Positions 1 through 11,752 of a stretch of DNA of 64,000 nucleotides are shown piece after piece. Below the pieces are notes generated by a model. The model was not told where the DNA came from, ran no database searches, and saw nothing but the letters and a program-made list of their open reading frames with translations. The DNA comes from Paguma larvata (taxonomy: Eukaryota; Chordata; Mammalia; Carnivora; Viverridae). Positions within the stretch are counted from its first letter, which is position 1. Every line of letters begins with the position of its first letter. Made by a program: the position numbers and the translations under genes. The stretch is taken from contig CM057835.1 in NCBI GenBank assembly GCA_030068075.1, forward strand, positions 40,728,715 through 40,792,714, read 5' to 3'.

Positions 1-1082
1 CTGTAGGTACGTTCTCACATTCACTCCGTGATCCCAGGGCCTCTCTCACATCCAGTCAGAACTCTTCCTCTACTATATTTGGAACATTGGAAAACAAATA
101 CTTCTTACTTTTAGTAAATTAATCTCATACCTTAGTAACCATTAATTAATGATGGATTTATAATCATATAATAAGAGATTTATAGCGTAGAATCTTTAAG
201 CACAACATAACTATATCAGAGAACTTCAACAAAGTCACCTGAGCTGTTGTATGATGTATTTCCCACACTGATGATAGAAAAAACACATCTTGCAAAGAGT
301 CATGGGTCCTGGCACAAGTTGCCCAAGAATAACCCCAGCCTGTTGACTCCATCACTCTCCAAAGAGAGAAAAAATCTGGCATGTTGGTGCCACTGGGTTC
401 TCATGCACCATTCAAGAAAATCTCCCTATGTTTTCAGAAATTTGGCAAACCTTGGGTATTTGTGAGGCAAGGGATTGTGTTATTAAGATTATTAAGAAGT
501 CAAATCTTTCGTTCACATATTTTAATGCTCCATTTTAGTCTTCACGACATAGTTAAGTATAAGGAATTAGAATAATAATATCTTGGCAGACGAATAATAA
601 ATATTCCCTTTTTATAGACACTTAAGTTACACCATTGTAAATGCACAAGAAGCTTTGCGATGTACTAAGATGCACTGGCCGTGCAGAATATCAAGGAGTA
701 ACTATGGAGACTGTCTTTTTACAAAAGAGGGTAAATGTACAGGGAAGAAGAAAATGAGACTTTCTATTATGTGTTTGGATTTAAAACATTGCCATGTTAG
801 GGCCATACTAAGCAGGAATTTTTGAATTATAATTTCATTAGATCTATTCTTTATTTACATGTTAATTGCCCAAGTTCAGTTTTTTTTTTTTTTTTTTTAG
901 AAAAAATAAAGCCCAGTTTTAGTCCCCTCTGTTATTTTATATCTTTTTTTTTTAAAGTGGTATTGAAAATCTGAAAAGTAGGAGTTGCTGATATAATTTT
1001 ACTTAGGGGAAATTATTAAGCTACACTGTGTGATAATATCAGAGTTCTAAGCATAGTCTTTTAAAAATATTCCCATGTTATA
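1..1082. other. AT-rich stretch without a recognised gene or repeat
   Basis: Three short overlapping open frames (60-75 codons) lie between 164 and 575 but show no recognisable domain and clash with each other. A run of 19 T lies at 880-898 and a shorter T run near 944-954. Nothing else could be assigned. Confidence 0.6.
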
Positions 1083-1310
1083 GGGGCACCTGGGAGGCCC
1101 AGTCAGTTAAGCGTCTGACTTTGGCTCAGGTCATGATCTCACGGTTCATGAGTTTGAGCCCCCCATCAGGCTCTGTGCTGACTGCTCCGAGCCTAGAGCC
1201 TGGAACCTGCTTTGGATTCTGTGTCTGTCTTTCTCTCTGCCCTTCCCATGCTCATGCTCTGTCTCTCTCTCTCTCTCTCTTTCAAAAATAAGTAAACATT
1301 AAAAAATTAA
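1083..1310 (+). mobile_element. Felid CAN-SINE (SINEC_Fc-like)
   Basis: This is a near full-length tRNA-derived SINE. It begins GGGGCACCTGGGAGGCCCAG and continues through TCAGGTCATGATCTCACGG, a TC-rich tract at about 1258-1282 and an A-rich tail. A probable imperfect target duplication flanks it: TTCCCATGTTATAG at about 1070-1083 and TTTCCATGTTCTAG at about 1319-1332. The divergence from the clean copy at 33869 points to an older insertion. Confidence 0.9.
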
Positions 1311-1320
1311 AAAAAAAATT

Positions 1321-3075
1321 TCCATGTTCTAGAAACTGTGGAGTATATCTAATAAAAACAAGAAGTCTCAAGTTATTTTGGATTTATACTCAATGACTGT
1401 CTTTGTATCCATTTAAGGCATTGGACATTTTATTGTAAAACGTAGCATTTTGTAATAGACAATTGCGATTCTATTAACATTTTAACACAATTTAACTTTG
1501 CCTATCTTGAGAAAAATTTAATACTTTTAGAATATAGCTATTTATCATAAATATGTATGTGAAATGAAATATATGCAGTTTTATGTATGAAGTTTTATTT
1601 ATAATTTTACGTTCCTCAAATTTTATTCCTTTTCTATTATCATTATTGCTACCATGAAATTATTATTTAAAAATCTCATGAAAATTCATAGAAATATAAA
1701 TACATGAAGCTTAGCAGCGTCTTAATATACACTGTTTCAGAAGACTCACTATTTTTTCAACTGTCAAATACAATTAATGACAATATTGAATTTTTCTAAA
1801 CAGGCAGAATGTTAAATGAGACATTATATCTGTGGAATTCTAATTTGTTGTTTTATAAAAAAAAGCATAAATATCAGGGAGGAAATGTTATCATCTTATT
1901 TTTTTTCAGTTTTAATGAGTAAGTGTTCATATGGAACAAAGAAGTCATTTATTCACTTAACTTATAGAGGGTTCTTATATTTAATTAAGACTTGTTTTAA
2001 AAAAACTATAAAGTACTGAGGTTAAATGCAAAGAAAAGGAATTTTATTCTATTCTGTTTAATAACAAAAAAAATAACACCTGGTAAAAGAAATGTCATCT
2101 ATTCCCCCCTTTCACTTGGAGTGTGTGGGGTACAGAATGCATTATCCAATTACATATTGGGAAATTTAAGGGATAAATATAATAACTCTGTAATTTTCCA
2201 GAATGTACTGGCCATGTCAGTAACAAATGGTTCTTTTAAGATGTGTAGAATAAACAAGTATACTTTTTTTAATCACATAGAAATGATTTAAAAAAATCTA
2301 ATTATGTCCAATTAAAGATTTGAAAATTTTCAGTAATTATGCTGCAGAAAGCAAAGACATACCAAAAGTGACCAGGGAACGGGGGTTAAGCTGTGCAAAA
2401 TTCACTAATCAGAGAAAAGGTTAGGGACCGATAGTACCAAAATTTGACTAGACTCTGGATCCATATACAAGCTCTCTTGGTTTTCTTGGCATGAGGATTT
2501 CTCCTCTGGAGTATATCATTCTCCCATGACCTCACTTGTAACAGAAGAGCATAGCAGTGTTACATCCTCTCCTGAGCACAAAGCCAGCAAAAAATTAGAA
2601 AGGATTTGCAGGTCAAAACAGACCGGGATTGTATTTCCTACAGCTGAAGGACTTGGGAGGCAGAAAGGGGAAAAAATAGGTGTGACTGTGAGGCTTAAGA
2701 ATTGTCATGTTGGCCCATGCCCACAGGAGAGATAAAACAGGTTCTGGGATCTCGCTGCATTTTACAGCCTTTCCAGTACAATCTGGTCAAATTAGAATAA
2801 ATCCACACAGGACCTTGCACATAAAATTATTGCAAAGTGGCTGTAGAACAGGAGATTACAAAAATAATCGGATTTAACAAAGTGAAAACTAAAAAAAATA
2901 TAATACAATACATTATTACATGTATACAATAATGAATACAAAAATACGTAAATAAACATAAATCCATTTCAATGCAGGATTCAGTTACAAAGGCCTCAGG
3001 TTCATATGATTTTTTTTAGACAGAAAGAGGAACAAGCTTATCTGTCTTACTCACATTTTGTTTATCACATTTAAA
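1321..3075. other. AT-rich stretch without a recognised feature
   Basis: Open frames of 67 codons (1816-2019) and 69 codons (2526-2735) have no recognisable domain or codon pattern. About 2340-2800 is a little richer in G and C than its surroundings and could hold an old repeat I cannot name. No splice-site and reading-frame combination was convincing. Confidence 0.55.
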
Positions 3076-3079
3076 TAAT

Positions 3080-3300
3080 GGTGATTCAGCGCATATAGCA
3101 CTTATTATACTTTTACTACCAGCCAGGCAAAATGCTACACACTTTTAGTGCATTCTCTTTTTGCTTTTCTTTGTCATAACCCTACGACATAGATACTGTT
3201 ATTCCCATTTCACAGATGAGCAAACTCAGTCTTTAATAAAGTTGCGCCATGGTCACACAGCTCGCTGGTCTGTGTCGCTGAAGTTCTTCCTAGTAACCAC
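3080..3300 (+). repeat. MIR (mammal-wide interspersed repeat)
   Basis: The order of landmarks fits MIR read on the plus strand. These are GCACTTATTATAC with CCAGGCAAAATGCTACACAC, then CATTTCACAGATGAGCAAAC, then GGTCACACAGCTCGCTGG. The copy is decayed, as expected for an element that predates placental radiation. It lies just upstream of an L2 tail in the same orientation. Confidence 0.85.
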
Positions 3301-3639
3301 CACCCATGCTCATCGATGCTGATCATTTCACAGACTTGTTTCACCCTGGTTCCAATTTCCAGTCACTTATGCTTTAACTTTACCCTCTCTTTCCTCCACA
3401 GATTCTCTATGACCACATATTTTCACTGATTCTCTTTGGTTCCTGCCCTATTGCATCCCAATCTGTCATCAATCTTGATTTTTCTTCTTCCTTTTTTTTT
3501 TTTTTTCCTGGTAGTTGCTTTTTATTTCCTACTCTAACATCCTCTGCTCATTTACACCTCTCCTCCCAACAGACACACACCCCTAGTGCTACCGGGTCTT
3601 CTTTTCATTTTCTGACCGTAAGATTTTTACATCTAGGCT

Positions 3640-4080
3640 TCTCCTCATCATTCAAATTTCAGCTCAAATGTCACCTCTTCAAGGAGACTTTCCTTTTGTT
3701 TTTAATTTTGAGATGGGTAAACAGAGAGAAAGGGAAAAAGAGAATCCCAAGAAGGCTCCACACTGTCAGCTCAGAGCCCAACATGTTGCTCAATCTCATG
3801 AACCAAGAGATTTTGACTTGAGGTGAAATCAAGAGTTGGACACTTAATTGACTGAACCACCCAGGCATCGGTAGGAGGCTTTCTTTGACCATCCACTCTA
3901 CCTTAGCTCTCTAGGACTCCACCATATTTTCCTGTTTTAGTTTCTTCATAGGGTTACTAATACCTTATGCTATTCTGTTTTTATCTGCTTACTAGAATGT
4001 AAGATCTATGAGAGTATTTTAGCCCCCAAAAGTACAGTTCATGTGACAAACTAATAAATATTTTGGGATAAACACGTGGC
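3640..4080 (+). repeat. L2 LINE 3' end, split by a SINE
   Basis: The left part contains CAGCTCAAATGTCACCTC, the L2 landmark that precedes the 'aggccttccctgacc' region. The right part runs AGGAGGCTTTCTTTGACCAT, then TACTAGAATGTAAGATC..GAG, and ends near AATAAATATTTT. A CAN-SINE occupies 3696-3872 between them. The element may extend upstream into 3385-3640, where a CT-rich segment with a T run at 3492-3506 is too decayed to call. Confidence 0.85.
3696..3872 (-). mobile_element. CAN-SINE, inserted in L2
   Basis: Read on the plus strand this is a reversed SINE. It has an A/T-rich tail end, GAGAAAGGG..GAGAATCCCA, GGCTCCACACTGTCAGCTCA, a tract corresponding to the tRNA-like head, and ACTGAACCACCCAGGCATC. 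The target duplication is AGGAGACTTTCCTTT (3681-3695) and AGGAGGCTTTCTTTG (3873-3887). The duplicated sequence belongs to the L2, which shows that the SINE landed in it. Confidence 0.9.
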
Positions 4081-5217
4081 CTGCATGGTGCAAATACCAA
4101 GCTTGTAGGTGAAGCAAGGTAAATAACATTTTTTTTTCAAAATCAAAATCAATAAACAAATAAGTCAATATGTAAACTCATAAATCTTCTTTAGGCTACT
4201 TGAAGATTTTGGTCCATAGCTCTGTGGGTACTTATTTTTGTTCTGTTTTCTTTCTAGATGATATTCGAGTGAGTTTTCTCTTTACTAGAAGTGTAAGAAC
4301 TTCTCTCAGGAGAAAATGTTTGGAAGTTCAATGCCGTTTTTACACCAGTTGGGAAAAATAACCGAAGTTAAGCAGGATGTGAAGTGGAAACTTGGTGGTT
4401 TTCTCTGCAGTTCATTTCACTGGGATCCAATTGTTAATAGCCCTAAAGTGTTTATACATTTTAGAACTGCAGGTGATCAAGCTTTCCTGCGGACATTCTT
4501 TTGAAGGTTGCACCCCTTACATGCAGAGAACTGTAATACTAAGGAAAAAATGTCATATCATAGAACAATGTTATTCACTCATCTACTCTGAAAATAACGC
4601 TGGTCATGCATTCTTCTAAGTATTCTCCTTATGCTATAGGCACATTGTGTGCGTATATGCCCAGGGCACTGCACATGGTATTGGAGTCATTATGAAAATG
4701 AGTGGCATCAAGCTCATCTTTATGGAATTCACGTTCCCGTCGGCTTGTCTGAGAGCACTCCATGCCATTTCTCAAGTCCTTCATGCATTTCTTGCAAGGC
4801 AGAGAAACTTGCTTTAAGCACTGATTACCTTACGTGTTCTGCACGCAGGTAATTATACTTGCGAATGGAATGCCTGGGGGTAAACATCCAAAATGGAAAA
4901 GAAAACCTGGCACAGAAAACCTAATCCAAGTGGTAAGAAAATTCTAGTATGTTGAAAGTAGCAGAAGCTTCTGGAGGAGTGGGGCAATAAAAAAGGACTC
5001 AATTTCCTCCAGAGATGTGAATAGCATCTCATGAAGTTGACATCACAGGTGCCCATGAAGCAGAAAGACGGCATGGGCTAATAAATAGTGGACTGGTTAA
5101 AAGCTTTAAGGTGGATGTTGAGATGCCTGTCACTACTTAAACATTGCTTACTCATTCTCTTTCATTTAAACGGAAGTTGGGAGATTTATTTGGAAAGATT
5201 AAAGCACTACTATGTCA
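4081..5217. other. Unassigned stretch with slightly higher GC
   Basis: Open frames of 62-75 codons occur on both strands between 4316 and 5074 (4316-4504, 4392-4619, 4649-4852, 4853-5074 minus). They overlap or abut in different frames and no domain is recognisable. Part of 4560-4760 faintly resembles decayed mammal-wide repeat sequence, but too weakly to name. Confidence 0.5.
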
Positions 5218-5430
5218 GGGGAGCCTGGGCAGCTTAGTTGGTTAAGCGTCCAGTTCTTGTTTTCGGTTCAGGTCATGATCTGGAGGCTGTGAGATCTAGC
5301 CCCAAGTCGTGCTCCATGCTGGGTGTGGAGACTGCTTGGGATTCTCTCTCTGCCCCTCCCTCATTTTCTTTCATGCACATGCTCTCTTTCTCTCCCTCAA
5401 AATAAATAAACTTAAAAAAATAAAAATATA
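5218..5430 (+). mobile_element. CAN-SINE, diverged
   Basis: The head GGGGAGCCTGGGCAGCTTAG and TTCAGGTCATGATCTGG are followed by an internal region (CCATGCTGGGTGTGGAGACT) that differs from the common felid form. A CT-rich tract and AAATAAATAAACTT tail follow. TATGTCAG (5211-5218) and CAATGTCAG (about 5436-5444) are a likely target duplication. The internal variant suggests an older carnivore subfamily. Confidence 0.85.
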
Positions 5431-5479
5431 AAATACAATGTCAGTACTGGAAGATAACAGGCCCAGTTGAGAGGCTGGA

Positions 5480-5551
5480 AGCCAGCAACTGTGAGACCTT
5501 GAGTTGATCCAAAGTCAGTGCGTTCACCCGACTGAGCCACCCAGGTGCCCC
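5480..5551 (-). mobile_element. Truncated CAN-SINE head
   Basis: Only the 5' (tRNA-like) third is left, in reverse. It reads AACTGTGAGACCTTGAG, then CCCGACTGAGCCACCCAGGTGCCCC, ending at about 5551. It lies about 50 bp from the preceding plus-strand SINE and in opposite orientation, so the pair could fold into a hairpin in a transcript. Body and tail are missing. Confidence 0.8.
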
Positions 5552-5866
5552 AGAAAATGTTTCTGAGTAGAAAAGAAAGCAGGCAATAATTGAAGATTAA
5601 AAAGAAAATTTGCATTTTTCTAGAGAGTTTAGAAATTGGCAAGTGATCTATGGAAGCAAAAATGATGCAATTAGGCACACATATACTCCAGAGAATATTA
5701 AAAAAATGTTTTAAAGAAGAAATACATCTTTATGTATTTCATGGGGCTCCATTGTGAATAAAAGTTACATTGAAAACACTAAATATTGGTTTATCAAAAA
5801 TGATGGTAAGAAAGGTGCTGAAGGGAGATTTCTTAGTTTCCCTTCTAGGAAGTCAATTGATTTCTA

Positions 5867-5920
5867 GTAATAAATAAATAAATAAATAAATAAATTAATT
5901 AATTAGTTAATTAATTAAAG
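5867..5920. repeat. (AATA)n / (AATT)n microsatellite
   Basis: A run of AAAT tetranucleotides passes into AATT repeats with one interruption (AATTAGTTAATT). It is not obviously attached to a SINE tail. Confidence 0.95.
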
Positions 5921-6020
5921 AGAGACTCTTTTTGCTAATTTGAATTTTAATCCTCTATGATAGACATATATGATATGTTCGATAAGTAAACAAGTAAGTA
6001 AAAAAGTAGTCTTGCATATT

Positions 6021-6115
6021 TGAAGCATTTATTTAGTCCTTATTGTGTACCAGTCACTTTGCTGGGATGGAGGATATCAAAAATAAATAAGATAATGTTT
6101 CTGCCTCTTTATAAA
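6021..6115 (+). repeat. Decayed mammal-wide repeat (family not named)
   Basis: The segment reads as the old dispersed motif 'catttatt..tactgtgtgccagtcact.tgctggg.atggagga.a'. Here it shows CATTTATTTAGTCCTTATTG, TACCAGTCACTTTGCTGGGA and AAAATAAATAAGATAATGTT. Similar segments occur at 6415, 11020, 12066, 24018, 42115 and 61465. I recognise the motif but cannot assign the family with confidence (MIR/L3 or another old element). Confidence 0.55.
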
Positions 6116-6414
6116 TATATTTTATTTTTTCAAGATAATCCCTTGATTATCCTGCATCATCATATGTGGAGTCCCTGAGGTTGATTATGTCATCACAAAT
6201 GAGTTTATATTTTTCAACATATCATATTTTCATCACAGTTGTAATGAATTCTACTTTTATTTTGTAGAATGAAATCAGTATGTTACAAAGTTTTTCAAAG
6301 AAGGATCCATAAAACAGAAAAAACATCTAAAACACTTTGGCTTGATGAATGAAAAGAGAGTTTTTAGGCTGATGTTTGCTATTTTAATATTTTAGTTATC
6401 TTACTTCGTCATCT

Positions 6415-6560
6415 TGTTCATTCAACAAATACTATTTCTGCACCTGCTACATTACTGTTAGCTTTGTAGTGACTGGGACACAGCAGTGAACAAGAATCAT
6501 AAAGTCTCTGCCTCAGTGAAACTTATATTCTGATGAGAGAGACAGATGGGAGAGACAGAC
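6415..6560 (+). repeat. Decayed mammal-wide repeat, same family as 6021
   Basis: The landmarks are CATTCAACAAATACTATTTC, GGGACACAGCAGTGAACAAG, and CTCAGTGAAACTTATATTCT followed by GAGAGACAGA. This is a better preserved copy than the one at 6021. It ends in a GA/CA-rich stretch (6537-6580). Confidence 0.6.
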
Positions 6561-7545
6561 AAATAGACACACGCACACATGCAAATCCATTTATTTCTAT
6601 TAACTACAATCGAGGTTTCAGACATAAATATCTTCCCTAATTTCATGCTTTCTCTTGTATTTCATGATTTCCCTTGTAACATTAAAGTGCATCACAATCT
6701 AATTCAGGTTTTTATTATTCCATAGCTAATCCTCCCATGTTAGCTTCTCTTCAAGTTAATCTTTCCTACATATCACCAGTAGTTGCTATCGCTACGGTAA
6801 TATTTTTCAAACTCCAGAGACACATTATGAAGTAGATGTAATGACTAGCATTTTTGTAATGTAAGAGAACAGAATAGAAACTATCAGAGTGCTTCATAGA
6901 TAGAGTAGGTAGCGTTTCGTGAAATAAATTTTGCAGAAATAAGGGGATGATTTATGAAAAGGGTTTACATAAGGGATTTAATATAAAATATTTTTCTTAA
7001 TGAATATCATGGTCAAAATTATGGAAAGCCAGATTAAACTCCTAAATTATAATAACCCCCATATTATCATTCTGCTCCAAAGCATACTGTAGCAATCTAT
7101 TTTCTACACAAATATATATGAAATTATCAACTCTTGTCAATGTCATGGAATATTCCCCATAGTTCTCTCTAATCTCAGATTTATTCCTCTCTTTACCACA
7201 ATAGGTGGATACATAGATAGATAGAGATACATGCTTATGTAGATTTATAAACATACAGAAAGATAGATAAAATCAAACCACATGATGCTTTATTTATCTT
7301 AACTGTATGATGCTTTATCAATAATTTCTCAAAATAAAGAGAAATAGGGAAGAGGTATTTTTTATCATATTCCTTTCAACAGCATAATTATTTCCTTATA
7401 GTTCATGCTCAAAAAACTAAGTTCATTGAGACTGAATTTAGTAGGGATGTTAGATTTGAATCCATAAAATAATCTTAAAATATCCAAGACTTTTTCAAGT
7501 ACAAGAATGCAAATATGTAGAGATTTTAATTTTAAGTAGCAAGAG
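6561..7545. other. AT-rich stretch without a recognised feature
   Basis: Minus-strand open frames of 70 codons (7042-7254) and 61 codons (7365-7550) show no domain and are typical of chance frames in AT-rich DNA. A short ATAG/GATA run lies near 7209-7230. Confidence 0.55.
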
Positions 7546-7561
7546 AACATGAGTTTTATTA

Positions 7562-7606
7562 CTTTTGTTGGTCTGTGTCTAGCATATAATAGGTATTCAA
7601 TAAATA
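7562..7606 (+). repeat. L2 or MIR tail fragment
   Basis: TAGCATATAATAGGTATTCAATAAATAG matches the common 'gcacatagtaggtgctcaataaat' ending of L2 and MIR elements. Only this ending is clear, and the upstream body is lost or too decayed. Confidence 0.6.
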
Positions 7607-9949
7607 GCTTTTCTCAAAATAATTTGTAATGCTTAAGAAGTCTAATACTCTGATTACTTGAAAATTTCTAACTTGTTAAATGGAAAATGTCTATAGAAAA
7701 AAGAAGTAAGTCAGGGGCCTTTCAACTCTTAACTTGTTCTGGTTTGTAGTGTATTTTCTGCATTTTTGCTGCTCCGGTGTGTCAGAAAACTCCTTGAAGA
7801 GCTTGGCTTTCCTATGACTATTTATAATAAATTATTTTAAGTAATTTTTTGTTTGCTGACTGCAATATACATTTTGATAAACACAAAGTAAAAGAAAGTA
7901 AACTTGAACAAAATGATTCTATTCAGTATTTGTTTATTATGAGTGAGTTTCATTTGGTCTGGCCATTTGATTGCTTTTTCCTTCTGCTCTCTACTTGCCA
8001 AAAATATTCTTTATTCATTTTTAGAATAAATAATCACTAAATATTATAGAAACCATGAAGGAATTACAACTGGAACTTGTAATATTGAATTGTAACATTA
8101 GCTCTGTGCAGATTCTATATCAAGTGGGATTTCTAACTGTGGTGTGCTCAAAACCCCATTAGATGGTATTACATTTAATAATGGTAACATAACACGAAGG
8201 AGAAGCATGAACAGAAGATAGTATTTAGCGTATTAACAGTAATTAATAACTTGTTTGGCATATTTGACCACATCACACTAAATGTATAGCAAAATGCACA
8301 GAACTAGCTCTCAACAATTCATTTTAATACCAAGAAATTGACTGCTTGTTTGATCACACGATTCTAACACACGAAGAATGAAGCATGCCATACAGCAGTA
8401 ACCGTGTTTTCTCATCCTGGGCTGGAAATCATTCGAAATTAGAAATCTCCTCTCCCTGTCAAATAGCCTCATTTCCTTACATTACTAGCCATCACGTGAG
8501 AACTACAAGACAATTTTTCAATTTAACACTGGAGAAGTTTGATATTCTAAGTGCTTGAGTTAATTAAAAATCAAAAGGAATGCTCCGTAAGTTATAATAT
8601 GATTCTAATGGTTTAATTTGTGAAATATGACTGAATATAAAAGGACACACATTATTAATTGATGCAAAGGTAGATTATGTGTAACCATATAATGAACATT
8701 AGTAGACATGGCGAAAGGCTCAGAATACCTAAACGAATGTCCTAACTACCAATTGCTCTTCCCATGCTACAATCCCATTGACTCAAGTGACTGCAGATTT
8801 TCTTAAGTGTAGAGTAGCCTCGGAGTCAAGATGTCTATGTCATCAGGAGGAAGCGTAGACACAGAATGTTTTAGTACAATTTGGGGAAAGACTTGTTTTG
8901 AGTCAAGTGTGGTAGCACAGAGAGAACTGCCCATTGACACATGGATTCAAAAATTAATTATCAAGTAGACAGTTGAATAGGAGGTGGGAAATGAGTCAGA
9001 GGAGGAAGATGGTTGGTAAGCAAGATGAAGGGAATATAAATTTACAAATGTGAACTACACAAAATTGTGCAATTCAAAATTTCTCAACTTTTTTGGTTCA
9101 GGGATCTTTGGGAAAAAAATAAATTTATAGAAATAAGGGTATGTATTTTGCCAGACGGGTAATACCCTCACTGAATATAACAGCCACAGAATGGAGTATT
9201 ATGTCCAAATTATGAGAGCATATAAATAAATCCTGCTACACACATAGAACAGATTGTTATGCATTTAAAAATATTATCGAATTTTACTAATAGTTAATTG
9301 TAAGATTGTAAAAATAACATAGTATATATTCAATATGATCCTAAGTATTTACTGGAAACTACTATAAAGTAATTCAAAAATGTGTTTATGATGATTATAT
9401 CTGTGTTGGTATTATGGATGCTTTTAATTCTATTTTTACTACTTACTCAATTTTCCAAATTTTTGAACAATAACTATGAATTCCTTTTAGAATATGAAAA
9501 AATATATAAAAGAAAAAATAGGAAAAATTATTCAGTAATCACACTCATTTTATTTATTCATTTTGTTTGATACCAATGTTGTGGGAAATTTTCTGGTTTT
9601 ATTTATTCTGTGTTTTTTTAAATTTTTATGGAATGTGAGCACTTTGTAAAGATATTTCTGGTATCTTCTTTATTTCTTCATAGCCCAGTTAACCTGGAAA
9701 CACATATTTTTACAAGTCTTTCGCTATTCTGCATAGAATGATAGCACATACCAAATGAATTTCAGGTTTAAAGGGAGAAGGTAGGAATCCAAATATAATG
9801 TTCAGATGTGGACAGCCCTATAATAGCTTTATGTTATGAAAATTTTTCTGGTCTTCCTCATTAAATGCTACCTGTTTGATAGTGGGGTAAAATCCAATTA
9901 TTTCTGTTAACTTCAACATAATTTAATCAGATATATTTTCTTTAGGACA
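7607..9949. other. AT-rich stretch without a recognised feature
   Basis: This is about 2.3 kb with no SINE and no clear LINE. Open frames at 7849-8040 (63 codons) and 9382-9570 (62 codons) are low-complexity and hydrophobic, as expected for AT-rich noise. The segment 9070-9120 (CTCAACTTTTTTGGTTCAGG) faintly resembles an old repeat, but not enough to call. Confidence 0.5.
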
Positions 9950-10370
9950 CTCGGGTTTTACGAGGATGAACCAAGTAAGTGGATTGGTGCGCTCCCTTTA
10001 CCTTCCACATCCACTCCCCCTGTGTCACCTAGCTGAATGGGAAAAGGGGCCACTGTGAGATCACACAGCCTCATCCACCCCTTTCAGTCCCATTTCTGTC
10101 CTCTGGGCACCGCGTGCTTTCCTATATGTAAAGCTAAAGCTACCTGGATGGTAGAACCTACTATCTAGTCTGGCTGAGAAACTTTCCGAGCTGGATAATA
10201 GAAACATCTATAACTTAGGGCTCCTTTTTCCTCTCCCATACTTCTCCAGCAGGTTCAATTTGACATGACTGCTTGACTGAGTTCCAGGCTTATGGAATGG
10301 CAGCCCAAAAATTAGATCCCTTTACAGAGTTTTCTGCCCGGCATCGCCTAAATGGAACAGATACATTTTA
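9950..10370. other. GC-richer unique segment
   Basis: Base composition rises clearly against the AT-rich surroundings, and several CpG are present (for example in ACTCGGGTTTTACGAGG and GGGCACCGCGTGC). No open frame of note, no repeat I recognise and no splice-bounded exon was found. It could be a conserved non-coding element or an old LTR. The sequence alone does not decide. Confidence 0.4.
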
Positions 10371-11019
10371 AGGTCACCTTAATTAATATAGTAAGAACAT
10401 ATTGATATTTTCAAATCATTGCCACTTCACATGTAGTGATGACATTGCTGTTAAGCATATATATACCATGAAATGCCTAGGAGATTAAAATGAAAAACAC
10501 CATTGGGGTTTGAAAGATACAATCATAGTTACTATGATGCTTGATTTTGAAGGAAAATATATCTGGATTCCATGTTTACGTGGCTGTATAAATACTTCCT
10601 GTAATATCTGCTTTACAAGAAGTATTTCAACTTAACTCTCTAAAAATGTTACTTAAAACATATGAGTGCAAAGGTGATGATAACAAAGTCCTCTGACAGT
10701 GTAATTTCAAAGGTACCCAGTGAGATTTCTTTTCTTCTAGTTGTAATTATTGCTTTGAAATCTGTGATAACAGATCATGAGTTTTCTACTTTACATTACT
10801 GAATTCACACTTAACATCACATTAAGTCAGTCTGTTACTTCCTGAATAGCTGCACAGCAACACTTTTACCAGGTGTACAAATCTTATTCTGTCACCGCCG
10901 TCCTTTGACTAGTCTCCTGATGTTCATTGCCACGCACATGATTGCTCCAGCTTTGCGGATTTTTCCTGACTCTAATTTAGCTATTCTTCATGACTCATTA
11001 TCTAGCAGTCGCCACAACA
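10371..11019. other. AT-rich stretch without a recognised feature
   Basis: Nothing is recognisable apart from the start of a 75-codon open frame (10905-11132), which runs into the old repeat at 11020 and is probably chance. Confidence 0.5.
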
Positions 11020-11140
11020 ATAAGTTATTGACCATTCACTCTGTGCAAAATCTTGTCCTAAATAGCGAAAGGCAGAAGGTTATGAGGGGAATAAAATACC
11101 TGTTCCCTCCCGTCAATGGCATTATAATCTAATGGATTTT
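11020..11140 (+). repeat. Decayed mammal-wide repeat, same family as 6021
   Basis: It shows TTATTGACCATTCACTCTGT, GCAAAATCTTGTCCTAAATA and CTCCCGTCAATGGCATTATA followed by ATCTAATGG. In sequence and order these correspond to 'ttattgagca..tactctgtgc', 'ggcactgt.ctagg' and 'ccctgccctcatgg.gcttata.tctagtgg'. Confidence 0.5.
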
Positions 11141-11389
11141 AAAAATCTCTGCTGTCTTACTGTTTAGCCTGGTGTCATATCCATTTCTGTTTTAGTATTG
11201 AGCACACCAGAAACTCACTGTAACACCTTTTACTACACAGCAGAATTCGCTTTAAAGAAGATTAATTTTGACATTATTCTCGGCTAATGATAAATCCAAA
11301 ATTTTCATGGCAATAATTAGGACAATGTTTTGTGTCACTTTAGGATAATTTATTTGATAGTATTTTGCATTCATACTATTAAATATGTA

Positions 11390-11510
11390 GTACATGTATT
11401 ATCAATACTGAATAAAATAAGTATAAGATATATTTAATATATAAATATTTATTTATACATTTATATTTTATGTGTTTTTTTATAAATATATATAAACTTA
11501 ATTCTAACAG
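11390..11510. repeat. Very AT-rich tract
   Basis: About 120 bases are almost wholly A and T, with repeated TATTTA, ATATAAATA and TATATA elements and one internal T run. It directly precedes the SINE target site at 11525. It is a low-complexity tract that could act as a matrix-attachment-like or easily unwound region. That role is inference only. Confidence 0.6.
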
Positions 11511-11537
11511 AAAGAATGGTTGATATGATTTTTATTT

Positions 11538-11752
11538 ATTTTATTTTTTAAATGTTTATTTATTTTTGAGAGACAGAGAGTGAGAGCGAGCATGAGTGAG
11601 GGAGGGGCAGAGTGAAGGAGACACAGAATCTAAAGAAGGCTCCAGGTTCTGAGCTGTCAGCACAGAGCCTAACATGGGATTGAATTCATGAACCGCAAGA
11701 TCATGATCTGAGTCAAAGTTGGATGCTCAACTGTCTAAGCCACCGAAGAGCC
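11538..11752 (-). mobile_element. Felid CAN-SINE, full length
   Basis: In reverse it shows an AAATGTTTATTTATTTTTGA tail side, a GA-rich tract, GACACAGAATCTAAAGAAGG, GAGCTGTCAGCACAGAGCCT, GCAAGATCATGATCTGAGTC and a head ending near CTAAGCCACCGAAGAGCC. A perfect 13-bp target duplication, ATGATTTTTATTT, lies at 11525-11537 and 11753-11765. Confidence 0.95.
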
